DNA of 6,006 nt from Crocinitomicaceae bacterium (GTDB lineage Bacteria > Bacteroidota > Bacteroidia > Flavobacteriales_D > Crocinitomicaceae): contig JAURNA010000114.1 in NCBI GenBank assembly GCA_030830385.1, forward strand, positions 1-6,006. The letters run 5' to 3'. The translations under genes and the position numbers were made by a program. Shown here in pieces: positions 1 through 5,879 of the stretch (position 1 is the first letter of the stretch; each line of letters starts with the position of its first letter). The notes under the pieces are model-generated. The model saw nothing but the letters and a program-made list of their open reading frames with translations, was not told where the DNA came from and made no database searches.

Positions 1-884
1 AAAAGGAGCGCGCTTGCAACGACGAGCTCGTTAAGTTTAAAGCGTCAGCACTGGATTCGGAAGGAGCCCTGAGTGAATTGAAAACGGAATATGCAATTGC
101 TTCCAAGCAATTGACATCCCTTCAAATTGACACCACAAATATGGGTCAGGAGCACCGCGTTTTGCTTGCTCGGTTCAACAAGTTGGCTGCAATGAACGAA
201 GCACTCGAAACCAATTACAACAAATTGCGATTGTCGGGGGCATCCGAAACCGCGGCACTCACCAAGCAATTGGAGATGAAAAAGATCGAACTTCAGTTGA
301 GAGAAGATGAATTGACCGATCTGGGAGAAAGGCTGCGCATCAAGCAAACGGAACTCGAGGATCGGGAGGCGCGTGTGAAGGAACTCGAGGAAATCATTAA
401 AGCCAAAGACGAAACAGTTGCCGCATTGAAGCAAAAAGTTACCGAAGCCCTGAAGGGATTTGAGGACAAAGGGCTAACCGTAACCGAACGAAACGGAAAA
501 ATCTATGTGAGCCTGGAGGCCCAGTTGTTATTTGCCTCCGGAAGCACAGCAATCCAGCAGGATGGAAAAACAGCACTCATTGACCTTGCAAAGGTTTTGG
601 AAAACGAGCCTGATCTCGAAATTATCGTAGAGGGACATACGGATACCGATCAAATGCGCGGTACGCAGCACCCCAGAAACAACTGGGAATTGTCGGTGCT
701 TCGTTCTACTGCTGTTGTTGAAATCATGACGGCTAATTCAGCCATCAACCCGGCGCAACTCATGGCTGCCGGCCGATCGGAGTTTGACCCTGTCGATCCT
801 GCCAACAAGGTAAAAAACCGTCGTATTGAAATCATCATTTCGCCCAATCTCAATGCGTTGTACGAGCTGATTTCAAATGATTAG
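1..884 (+). CDS. OmpA-family protein with long coiled coil, 5' end missing
   Basis: The reading frame is open from the window edge (first full codon at base 3) to TAG at 882-884, so 293 C-terminal residues are seen and the true start lies upstream. A TTG at 78 is in frame but sits inside the coiled coil and is not a credible start. Visible residues about 10-150 are charged and heptad-like (many E, K, L, R), a likely coiled coil. Residues about 166-280 form an OmpA-like peptidoglycan-binding domain: EGHTD at 210-214, NWELS at 227-231, R234, and NRRIEI at 272-277. D214 and R234 match the Asp/Arg pair that binds diaminopimelate in this family, and the longer loop with NWELS resembles the MotB subtype. 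From family knowledge it should tether the outer membrane or an envelope complex to peptidoglycan. A lipoprotein or signal sequence would be upstream and is not visible. It ends tail to tail with the YceI gene. Confidence 0.9.
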   Translation, partial: KERACNDELVKFKASALDSEGALSELKTEYAIASKQLTSLQIDTTNMGQEHRVLLARFNKLAAMNEALETNYNKLRLSGASETAALTKQLEMKKIELQLREDELTDLGERLRIKQTELEDREARVKELEEIIKAKDETVAALKQKVTEALKGFEDKGLTVTERNGKIYVSLEAQLLFASGSTAIQQDGKTALIDLAKVLENEPDLEIIVEGHTDTDQMRGTQHPRNNWELSVLRSTAVVEIMTANSAINPAQLMAAGRSEFDPVDPANKVKNRRIEIIISPNLNALYELISND

Positions 885-1396
885 TTTCCCGCAGAAATCG
901 TAACGGTTATCCGGACTTTACTTTTCGTTTTATCTTTCTTTTTTGTGATTCCAAAGTCGTTTGCGAAAATCTCGGTCGTGAAGATTAACTCCTCCCCGGC
1001 ACTTTTCACATCGAAAATAACTTCCCGGGTTTCTCCTTTGGCCGTTAGGTTTCCTTTCGCTTTGTACGCCTGCCCTTCGGAATACAAACTTGTGCTTTGG
1101 AAAGACATCGTTGGATAAGTTGCCTCTTCAAAAAAATCCGCCGAGAGTAAATGTTTATCTCTTACTTTGTTTCCGGTTGAAAGTGTTGAAACATTCACCG
1201 TTCCTTGCACGTTGGATGCATCCAGGTTTGTGAAATCGATGCTCACCGTTGCATCTACATCCGTTAGCGTTCCTTCGGTATTGTCATCCAGAAAAACAAA
1301 GGCAACCGTCGCATTTGTTACTTTCATCTCCATGGTTTGGGCCATCAATCCTACCGAGAACAGAAGGAAACCCAATGCCAAAAAAGTCTTGTTCAT
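881..1396 (-). CDS. Secreted YceI-family protein
   Basis: A 171-residue protein. The chosen ATG (1394-1396) gives a clean signal peptide: MNK, then a hydrophobic stretch (residues 4-18) ending in M-A-Q at 18-20. A longer frame from 1456 would add 20 basic residues ahead of it and is unlikely. The mature part matches YceI-like proteins: VRDKHLLSADFFEEATYP at 78-95 and GNLTAKGETREVIFDV at 115-130, with alternating beta-strand character throughout, as expected for the lipocalin-like barrel that binds isoprenoid-type lipids. Length is normal for the family. The exact ligand cannot be read from sequence; homologues are periplasmic and often stress-linked. The C-terminus overlaps the OmpA gene by 4 bases in opposite orientation. 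Translation probably uses the A-rich leader (CTAAAAACAAAAAAC before ATG) typical of Bacteroidota, with no Shine-Dalgarno sequence. Confidence 0.92.
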   Translation of the reverse strand: MNKTFLALGFLLFSVGLMAQTMEMKVTNATVAFVFLDDNTEGTLTDVDATVSIDFTNLDASNVQGTVNVSTLSTGNKVRDKHLLSADFFEEATYPTMSFQSTSLYSEGQAYKAKGNLTAKGETREVIFDVKSAGEELIFTTEIFANDFGITKKKDKTKSKVRITVTISAGN

Positions 1397-1420
1397 GTTT
1401 TTTGTTTTTAGTCGTAACAG

Positions 1421-1428
1421 CAAAAATC
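1421..1428 (-). promoter_or_regulatory. Weak candidate -7 element for the YceI gene
   Basis: Read on the minus strand this is GATTTTTG, one mismatch from the Bacteroidota -7 consensus TAnnTTTG. It lies 24 bases upstream of the YceI ATG, leaving room for a short leader. No clear TTTG element is found at the expected upstream distance, so this is only a tentative call. Confidence 0.25.
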
Positions 1429-1507
1429 GTGCTTTTTTTCTGTCCGAATTGTACACGAAGTGTTAAGGCGTTTAATTTATTACGAATTACATACGAAATG
1501 GGATCGT

Positions 1508-1515
1508 TATTTTTG
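1508..1515 (+). promoter_or_regulatory. Candidate -7 element (TATTTTTG) just ahead of uvrC
   Basis: TATTTTTG matches the Bacteroidota -7 consensus TAnnTTTG exactly. Its last base is only 8 bases before the uvrC ATG at 1524, so transcription from it would begin within a few bases of the start codon and give an almost leaderless mRNA. A TTTG -33 element is not evident 17-23 bases upstream, and the T-rich motif could arise by chance. Confidence 0.4.
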
Positions 1516-1523
1516 TTGGTACA

Positions 1524-3335
1524 ATGAGTTCCAACGAGGACATACGACTCAAGCTAAAGGTACTTCCCAACAAACCGGGTATTTACCAATACCTTGATGC
1601 GCAGGGAAACATATTGTACGTTGGGAAAGCGAAAGACCTTAAAAAGCGGGTTTCTTCATATTTCAATAAAAAAGTCGACTCGGGCAAGACACGCCTTCTT
1701 GTTCGTCAGATTGCGGACATTCAATACATGGTGGTTGATACGGAACTGGATGCACTGTTGCTCGAGAACAGTTTGATCAAGCGTTATCAACCGAAGTACA
1801 ACATTCAGCTCAAGGATGATAAAACCTATCCCTGGATTTGCATCAAAAAGGAACCTTTCCCCCGCGTGTTCAAAACCCGACGCCGCATTAAGGATGGTTC
1901 GCAATACTTCGGGCCGTACCCGAGCGTGAAAGTCATTGAGGCGTTGCTGGATTTGATTCGGGAAATTTATCCGCTTCGGACTTGCCATCTGGATCTTTCT
2001 GCGAAGAAAATTGCAGAAGGAAAACACAAAACGTGTCTGGAATATCACATCGGGAATTGCAAAGGGCCGTGCGTTGGTAAAGAAACACCCGAAGACTATG
2101 GTATGTACATTGAGTCGATACGTCATATTGTAAAAGGGAACCTCGGCGCGGTGGTCAAATCCCTCAAAAAACTCATGGACAGTCATTCTGCCGAACTGCG
2201 TTTTGAAGAAGCGCAATCGATTAAGTCGAAAATTGAAACCATAGAGCGCTACAAGGCAAAGTCAACGGTCGTTTCGCCCAAGATTCACGAGGTAGATGTA
2301 GTGACGATTGTACAGGATGAAAAACGCGCATTTGTGAACTATCTGGTGATCAGCAACGGATCGATAATTCATGGCTACACGGCAGAAGTCAAAAAGAAAC
2401 TCAACGAAACGGATGAAGACATCATTGGGTATGTTCTGCCTGAATTGCGGGAACGATTCGAAAGTCCTTCGAAGGAAGTTTTGCTGGCGAAGAAACTCCA
2501 TCTTGAATTGGAGGGGATTCAGTTTTTTGTGCCTCAGCGTGGAGATAAAAAAGCGCTGATTGACCTTTCGGTGCGCAATGCGACTTACTATCGTCTTGAG
2601 CGCAACAAACAGGAGAAGATCAAGCATCCTGAAAGACATACCAACCGAATTCTGGAACAGATTAAATCCGATTTCCGTTTAACGGAATTGCCTGTTCACA
2701 TCGAGTGTTTTGATAATTCTAACTTCCATGGAACACATGCCGTTTCGGCCTGCGTAGTGTTCAAGAACGCGAAGCCCAGCAAGAAAGATTATCGCCATTT
2801 CAACATCAAAACCGTAGAGGGTCCGGACGATTTTGCTTCGATGAAAGAAGCCGTTTTCAGGCGGTATCGCAGGATTTTGGAAGAGGATCAACCTTTGCCT
2901 CAGCTCATTGTGATCGACGGTGGAAAAGGACAGTTGAGTTCTGCACTGGAAGCGTTGGAAGAACTGAATCTTCGTGGCAAGATTGCCATTGTTGGGATTG
3001 CCAAAAAGCTGGAGGAAATTTTCTTCCCGGGTGATTCCGTCCCTCTGTACATTGACAAACGATCCGAAAGCTTGAAGGTGGTTCAGCATTTGCGCAATGA
3101 AGCACATCGATTCGGCATCACCCATCACCGCAACAAACGAAGCAAATCAGCGCTGACTTCAGAACTGACGCTTATTAAAGGTATCGGTGATCGTACGTTT
3201 GAACAGTTGATTCAAAATTTCAAATCGGTCAAGGGTGTTCGCGGGGCAAATTTTGAAGAGTTGGCTGAAGTTGTGGGAAATGCCAAGGCGAAAATTATCC
3301 GGGATTATTTCGATGCGGAAGCGACTTCAACTTAG
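1524..3335 (+). CDS. uvrC: UvrABC system protein C, excision nuclease subunit
   Basis: A full-length UvrC of 603 residues. In nucleotide excision repair it joins the UvrB-DNA complex and cuts the damaged strand on both sides of the lesion. The N-terminal GIY-YIG nuclease domain (about 16-95) has GIY at 19-21, YVG at 32-34, K35, R42, E81 and N93, all at positions matching known catalytic residues. Four cysteines (C154, C171, C179, C183) match the cluster reported to hold a 4Fe-4S centre in E. coli UvrC. A UVR motif for UvrB contact lies at about 206-246. The RNase H-like second nuclease domain has D397 (ECFDNSN), D465 (VIDGGKGQ) and probably H528 (EAHRF) as its DDH triad. A helix-hairpin-helix DNA-binding region is at about 546-597 (IKGIGDRT at 551-558). 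All key residues are present, so it should be active. The start at 1524 gives the usual short lead into the GIY domain. The 3' end overlaps the convergent gene by 9 bases. Confidence 0.98.
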   Translation: MSSNEDIRLKLKVLPNKPGIYQYLDAQGNILYVGKAKDLKKRVSSYFNKKVDSGKTRLLVRQIADIQYMVVDTELDALLLENSLIKRYQPKYNIQLKDDKTYPWICIKKEPFPRVFKTRRRIKDGSQYFGPYPSVKVIEALLDLIREIYPLRTCHLDLSAKKIAEGKHKTCLEYHIGNCKGPCVGKETPEDYGMYIESIRHIVKGNLGAVVKSLKKLMDSHSAELRFEEAQSIKSKIETIERYKAKSTVVSPKIHEVDVVTIVQDEKRAFVNYLVISNGSIIHGYTAEVKKKLNETDEDIIGYVLPELRERFESPSKEVLLAKKLHLELEGIQFFVPQRGDKKALIDLSVRNATYYRLERNKQEKIKHPERHTNRILEQIKSDFRLTELPVHIECFDNSNFHGTHAVSACVVFKNAKPSKKDYRHFNIKTVEGPDDFASMKEAVFRRYRRILEEDQPLPQLIVIDGGKGQLSSALEALEELNLRGKIAIVGIAKKLEEIFFPGDSVPLYIDKRSESLKVVQHLRNEAHRFGITHHRNKRSKSALTSELTLIKGIGDRTFEQLIQNFKSVKGVRGANFEELAEVVGNAKAKIIRDYFDAEATST

Positions 3336-4463
3336 TACAAAATCAAGGTACCGTTTTTTCTGTGTGTCTATCTGGTACGAAGGTTCCGATTTGATTTGAT
3401 TTCGTTTTTCCTTGAGTTCCTCGAATCCTTTTTGAACAATTTCACCAAATGTTTCCGTCGTATAATAGTAGGAGGCCGTCGCTAATTCCGTATGGTTCTT
3501 GTAGTGCTTATGGAGCAACAATGGAATGTGGTAGGCAAACGAGAGGATCATCGCTCCCGGAATCTGATTCAGCAGGTATTGATCCGCACTTGGTGTATCC
3601 GGATGAACGAGTGGAAGCAGAAAATGACTTTGCTTCAGGATGCGATCGAATTCTTCCTGAGGTACGAACGCATCGTAAAATATGAGACGATTGTTTTGAT
3701 TTTCCGATCCGGGGTCTCGTTCTAATTTCAGACGATCTTCGGACGATGCGTCGCTTTTTCCCAGAAAAACAAGCTGAGCATTTTCGGGAAGCTGGGCAAT
3801 GAGTTCCGGGATGGAATCCAGATCCTTTCTGCGGTTTTCTACGCTTCCAATCAAGGTTATCGTCAACTGCTCTTTCGCTGGATCGGGGTAGGAATCGATG
3901 CTATGAATCGGGTAAAAGTACTCCAATTGAATGTCGTCTGAGACCTTACTTCTTTCCTTCAGGAATTTGGACAACAGAAAGTACTTCTTGATTGTTTTAC
4001 TAATCAACTTTTGCGTAAAACTTCCATCGAATTTTCGGGTTGTGTGAATGATTCCGATGCACTCCAACCTGGTTTTTCGTGCAAATCGACAGGCGTTTCG
4101 GATATGTCCACCCTGAGCTGTGTTGAATACCACTTTGTCTACTCCGGCATTCCGTAAATCGTTCACCAGCTTTCGCATCTTCCAGAAATCTTTCCACTGA
4201 GAAGTATCCATGACGGGCTCTATGAAGGCGTGCACGTAGTGTTCGAAAATGGGATTCCGTTCGCGGATTTCCGGATTGCATACCAACGTGATTTTACAAC
4301 CGGCTTCTTTCAGCCATTGGATTTGGGGCAGCAGGCATTCGTCATGCGATCTGCCGATCTCAACCAGAGCAATGTGCGCACTATTTGAATCCGATGATTT
4401 CAACAATCCGTTTTTGGAAAGCTTTTTGCCCAACAAAGAAACGAAAAACCTTCCAGCATACAT
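3327..4463 (-). CDS. Predicted GT-B-fold glycosyltransferase-like protein
   Basis: A 378-residue protein with no signal peptide or membrane segment, so probably cytoplasmic. It looks like two Rossmann-type halves. The first (about 29-185) begins with HIALVEIGRSH and contains ITLVCNP and VDKVVFNTAQGGH strand-turn patterns. The second (about 200-360) begins TITLIGSVENRRKDLDSI, then has LVFLGK (231-236), IFYDAFVPQEEFDRILKQSH (261-280) and an acidic HPDTPSADQY stretch (287-296). The IGS-x-RKD entry, the VFLGK strand and the 'F-V-P-x-E-E-F-D-x-I-L' helix resemble C-terminal domains of GT4-type glycosyltransferases. Donor and acceptor sugars cannot be inferred. ATG at 4461-4463 was chosen because a longer frame up to 4667 runs antisense through the amidase signal peptide and catalytic domain and yields low-complexity Ser/Cys/Pro sequence. 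No sugar genes adjoin it, so it stands alone here. The class assignment is by pattern, not search. Confidence 0.7.
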   Translation of the reverse strand: MYAGRFFVSLLGKKLSKNGLLKSSDSNSAHIALVEIGRSHDECLLPQIQWLKEAGCKITLVCNPEIRERNPIFEHYVHAFIEPVMDTSQWKDFWKMRKLVNDLRNAGVDKVVFNTAQGGHIRNACRFARKTRLECIGIIHTTRKFDGSFTQKLISKTIKKYFLLSKFLKERSKVSDDIQLEYFYPIHSIDSYPDPAKEQLTITLIGSVENRRKDLDSIPELIAQLPENAQLVFLGKSDASSEDRLKLERDPGSENQNNRLIFYDAFVPQEEFDRILKQSHFLLPLVHPDTPSADQYLLNQIPGAMILSFAYHIPLLLHKHYKNHTELATASYYYTTETFGEIVQKGFEELKEKRNQIKSEPSYQIDTQKKRYLDFVLS

Positions 4464-4466
4464 TTG
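4459..4466 (+). promoter_or_regulatory. Candidate -7 element (TACATTTG) abutting the amidase start
   Basis: TACATTTG is an exact match to TAnnTTTG. It ends 4 bases before the amidase ATG and overlaps the start codon of the divergent glycosyltransferase-like gene (complement of CAT at 4461-4463). If used, the amidase mRNA would be leaderless or nearly so. The nearest upstream TTTG (4425-4428) is 30 bases away, beyond the usual 17-23, so the -33 element is missing or degenerate. Confidence 0.4.
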
Positions 4467-4470
4467 TCTT

Positions 4471-5391
4471 ATGATTGAACGCGTGTTTCTGATTTCCCTT
4501 CTGTCGCTGGTGCTTCCGATGCCAGGTTTCGCGCAAACCAAACAGGTTGTTGTTGTGATTGATGCCGGACATGGTGGTAATGATCCCGGACACGAGACAC
4601 AGATCGACGGGCACGAGGACGAGAAGGAACTGAATCTGAAAATCTCGAATTTTCTGGGGGGGTACATCGCTCAATATCTTCAGAATGTCACGGTGGTTTA
4701 CACACGAAAAGGAGATCAGAGTGTATCTCTCGATCGTCGTGTGGAAATTGCAAACGGGGCCAATGCCGACTATTTCATTAGCGTTCATTGCAACGGATTC
4801 GAGCGAAAAAGTGTCCATGGAACAGAATCGCACGTGCATTCGATGTCGTTGGAGAAGTCTGTTTCGTTTGCCCGAGAAATCGAGTCTCAATTTTCGAGGC
4901 GGGCCGGAAGAAAATCCCGCGGTGTTAAGGATAAATCGGATTTACAGCACTCATTGCAGGTGTTGAAGTTCACGAATATGTCGAGTGTTCTGGTTGAATG
5001 CGGGTACATTACGAACCCCCGGGAGGCCCATTTTCTGAACACTACCTACGGACAGGAGATTATTGCTTCGGCCATTTTCCGGGCGTTTCGGTCTACGATT
5101 CAGAAGGATTATCCGGGGGTTGAATTCGTAAAAAGCAGTGGGGGAAGCACTACGAGCGAAACGGGGGGTGTGTATGCTATACAAATCATGTCGTCCAAAA
5201 CACCCATTTCCACAGACGATTCTTCCTTCAAAAAGCTTGAAGATAACGTTTTGCGGAAGGAGTTGAATACAACGAACGCTTACAGGTACATTTATACGGT
5301 GGGTAATTATGCTTCCCGAGGTGATGCCAAGAGGGCACTTCCGGACATTCAAAAGGCTGGGTTCAAGGATGCCTTCATTATCAAGCGCTAA
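4471..5391 (+). CDS. N-acetylmuramoyl-L-alanine amidase with C-terminal SPOR-like domain
   Basis: A 306-residue secreted enzyme expected to cleave the amide bond between N-acetylmuramic acid and L-alanine in peptidoglycan, in the periplasm, for cell separation or wall turnover. Residues 1-22 form a signal peptide ending G-F-A-Q. The Amidase_3 domain (about 26-210) carries the zinc ligands H34 (in DAGHGG), E51 (in EKELNL) and H106 (in SVHCNG), plus the catalytic E176 (in LVECGYITN). A Ser/Gly/Thr linker (about 222-233) leads to a C-terminal module (about 234-306: YAIQIMSS, then YTVGNYASRGDA and GFKDAFII) with the pattern of a SPOR domain, which binds denuded glycan at division sites. ATG at 4471 was chosen because it starts the signal peptide; 74 further in-frame codons upstream are antisense to the neighbour and have no such signal. 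The enzyme class is secure, the SPOR call a little less so. Confidence 0.95.
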   Translation: MIERVFLISLLSLVLPMPGFAQTKQVVVVIDAGHGGNDPGHETQIDGHEDEKELNLKISNFLGGYIAQYLQNVTVVYTRKGDQSVSLDRRVEIANGANADYFISVHCNGFERKSVHGTESHVHSMSLEKSVSFAREIESQFSRRAGRKSRGVKDKSDLQHSLQVLKFTNMSSVLVECGYITNPREAHFLNTTYGQEIIASAIFRAFRSTIQKDYPGVEFVKSSGGSTTSETGGVYAIQIMSSKTPISTDDSSFKKLEDNVLRKELNTTNAYRYIYTVGNYASRGDAKRALPDIQKAGFKDAFIIKR

Positions 5392-5419
5392 GCGGGATGC
5401 GTCGATTTTTTTTGAGACT

Positions 5420-5452
5420 TTTGTTGCTGTACAAATTCTTTAGTTATATTTG
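5420..5452 (+). promoter_or_regulatory. Bacteroidota-type promoter of tRNA-Asn
   Basis: TTTG at 5420-5423 (within TTTTG) and TATATTTG at 5445-5452 are separated by 21 bases, fitting the TTTG / TAnnTTTG architecture of the phylum's primary sigma factor. Transcription would start near 5457-5460 and give a leader of about 30 bases before the tRNA. This is the best promoter in the window. Confidence 0.75.
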
Positions 5453-5489
5453 CAATCCGATTTTGCGTCGGCAAAGTCGATTCAAAAAT

Positions 5490-5563
5490 GCTTCTTTAGC
5501 TCAGTTGGTTAGAGCATCTGACTGTTAATCAGAGGGTCCCTGGTTCGAGCCCAGGAAGGAGCG
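5490..5563 (+). tRNA. trnN: tRNA-Asn (anticodon GTT)
   Basis: A complete cloverleaf can be drawn by hand. The acceptor stem is GCTTCTT (5490-5496) with AAGGAGC (5556-5562), one T-G wobble. The D stem is GCTC (5499-5502) with GAGC (5512-5515). The anticodon stem is TCTGA (5517-5521) with TCAGA (5529-5533), loop CTGTTAA, anticodon GTT at 5524-5526. The T stem is CCTGG (5539-5543) with CCAGG (5551-5555), loop TTCGAGC. The discriminator is G5563, as expected for tRNA-Asn. CCA is not encoded (the next bases are CAA), so it must be added after transcription. A strong promoter precedes it and a hairpin terminator follows, so it seems to be transcribed alone. Its 3' end is duplicated at 5665-5689. 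Confidence 0.97.
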
Positions 5564-5566
5564 CAA
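5542..5566 (+). repeat. 25-base direct repeat, copy 1 (tRNA-Asn 3' end)
   Basis: From GGTTCGAGCC through GGAGCGCAA this block is identical to 5665-5689. It covers the last two bases of the T stem's 5' strand, the T loop, the rest of the tRNA and three bases beyond. That span is where tyrosine-recombinase integrases often place their crossover in tRNA genes, so it could be one half of an attachment-site pair. The identity is certain; the attachment role is inferred. Confidence 0.85.
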
Positions 5567-5571
5567 CAGTT

Positions 5572-5599
5572 AACCCAGACGGAATCGTCTGGGTTTTTT
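5572..5599 (+). terminator. Intrinsic terminator of tRNA-Asn
   Basis: AACCCAGACG (5572-5581), a GAAT loop and CGTCTGGGTT (5586-5595) form a perfect 10-bp stem, followed directly by the T run (5594-5599). It begins 9 bases after the mature tRNA 3' end, a classic factor-independent terminator for this transcript. Confidence 0.92.
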
Positions 5600-5645
5600 C
5601 ATTTATAATCCTTGGCCGAACCAAAGGCTCATTACCAATCGCCTT

Positions 5646-5664
5646 GTCAAAGCGCTGCTTTGAC
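5646..5664. repeat. Perfect inverted repeat abutting the second tRNA-end copy
   Basis: GTCAAAGC (5646-5653), GCT, GCTTTGAC (5657-5664) makes an uninterrupted 8-bp stem with a 3-base loop. It has no T run on either side, so it is not a normal terminator. Its last base directly touches the 25-base repeat at 5665, which suggests a role or origin tied to that boundary. Confidence 0.75.
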
Positions 5665-5689
5665 GGTTCGAGCCCAGGAAGGAGCGCAA
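5665..5689 (+). repeat. 25-base direct repeat, copy 2 (displaced tRNA-Asn 3' end)
   Basis: This is an exact copy of 5542-5566, 123 bases downstream of copy 1. No tRNA body precedes it: the bases before GGTTCGAGC do not pair with CCAGG beyond two G-C pairs, and there is no anticodon or D arm, so it is a fragment and not a second gene. Possible origins are an attR-type remnant after integration and later deletion, or the relic of a tandem tRNA-Asn. It is followed by its own terminator at 5714-5743. Confidence 0.85.
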
Positions 5690-5713
5690 AAGAAAGGTCG
5701 AGAGACCGCGACG

Positions 5714-5743
5714 GACGGGAGTTTTAAGCTCCCGTCTTTTTTT
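5714..5743 (+). terminator. Intrinsic terminator downstream of the second tRNA-end copy
   Basis: GACGGGAG (5714-5721), loop TTTTAAG, CTCCCGTC (5729-5736) and seven T residues (5737-5743) form a strong factor-independent terminator. No gene lies between it and the first terminator. The simplest reading is that it once ended transcription of the tRNA whose 3' end sits just upstream. A small GGTC-GAGA-GACC hairpin with a GNRA-type loop (5696-5707) lies between the repeat and this terminator. Confidence 0.88.
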
Positions 5744-5879
5744 GTCGTAGACAACTCGTAGAGAAAACCACTTCTGATATATCCGAAAACACTTTCAAAG
5801 GTTTCTTTAATTCATTAATTCAGCCTAAGATTTCAAAGAGCATGCCATCGAGTTTGGAATGACAGGGTGTCATAATCTA

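Noticed and set aside
78..80. TTG as the OmpA-family start
   Set aside because: The frame is open to the window edge and the codon sits inside a continuing coiled coil, so the gene is simply truncated by the window.
1397..1456. Longer YceI start adding 20 residues
   Set aside because: The added residues are basic and would precede a standard signal peptide; the ATG at 1394-1396 fits the family and has an A-rich leader.
1656..2216. Long minus-strand open frame within uvrC (with similar ones at 2262-2639 and 2679-3128)
   Set aside because: They lie antisense to conserved UvrC domains and show no family motif or domain pattern; they are coding shadows.
4249..4470. In-frame upstream extension of the amidase by 74 codons
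   Set aside because: It is antisense to the glycosyltransferase-like gene, and it would bury a clean signal peptide that begins at 4471.
4464..4667. In-frame upstream extension of the minus-strand glycosyltransferase-like gene by 68 codons
   Set aside because: It is antisense to the amidase signal peptide and catalytic domain and gives low-complexity Ser/Cys/Pro/Thr sequence.
5392..5413. Possible terminator after the amidase (run of eight T at 5406-5413)
   Set aside because: No stable stem precedes the T run; only a few bases can pair.
5490..5689. A second functional tRNA at the downstream repeat
   Set aside because: Only the 3' end is duplicated; there is no acceptor 5' strand, D arm or anticodon arm ahead of 5665.
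5807..5822. Tandem duplication of TTAATTCA
   Set aside because: A single 8-base doubling in AT-rich DNA is expected by chance and has no array around it.
5859..5873. ATGACA-GGG-TGTCAT hairpin beside the stop of the right-end gene
   Set aside because: The stem is 6 bp with no T run on the relevant strand, too weak to call a terminator.
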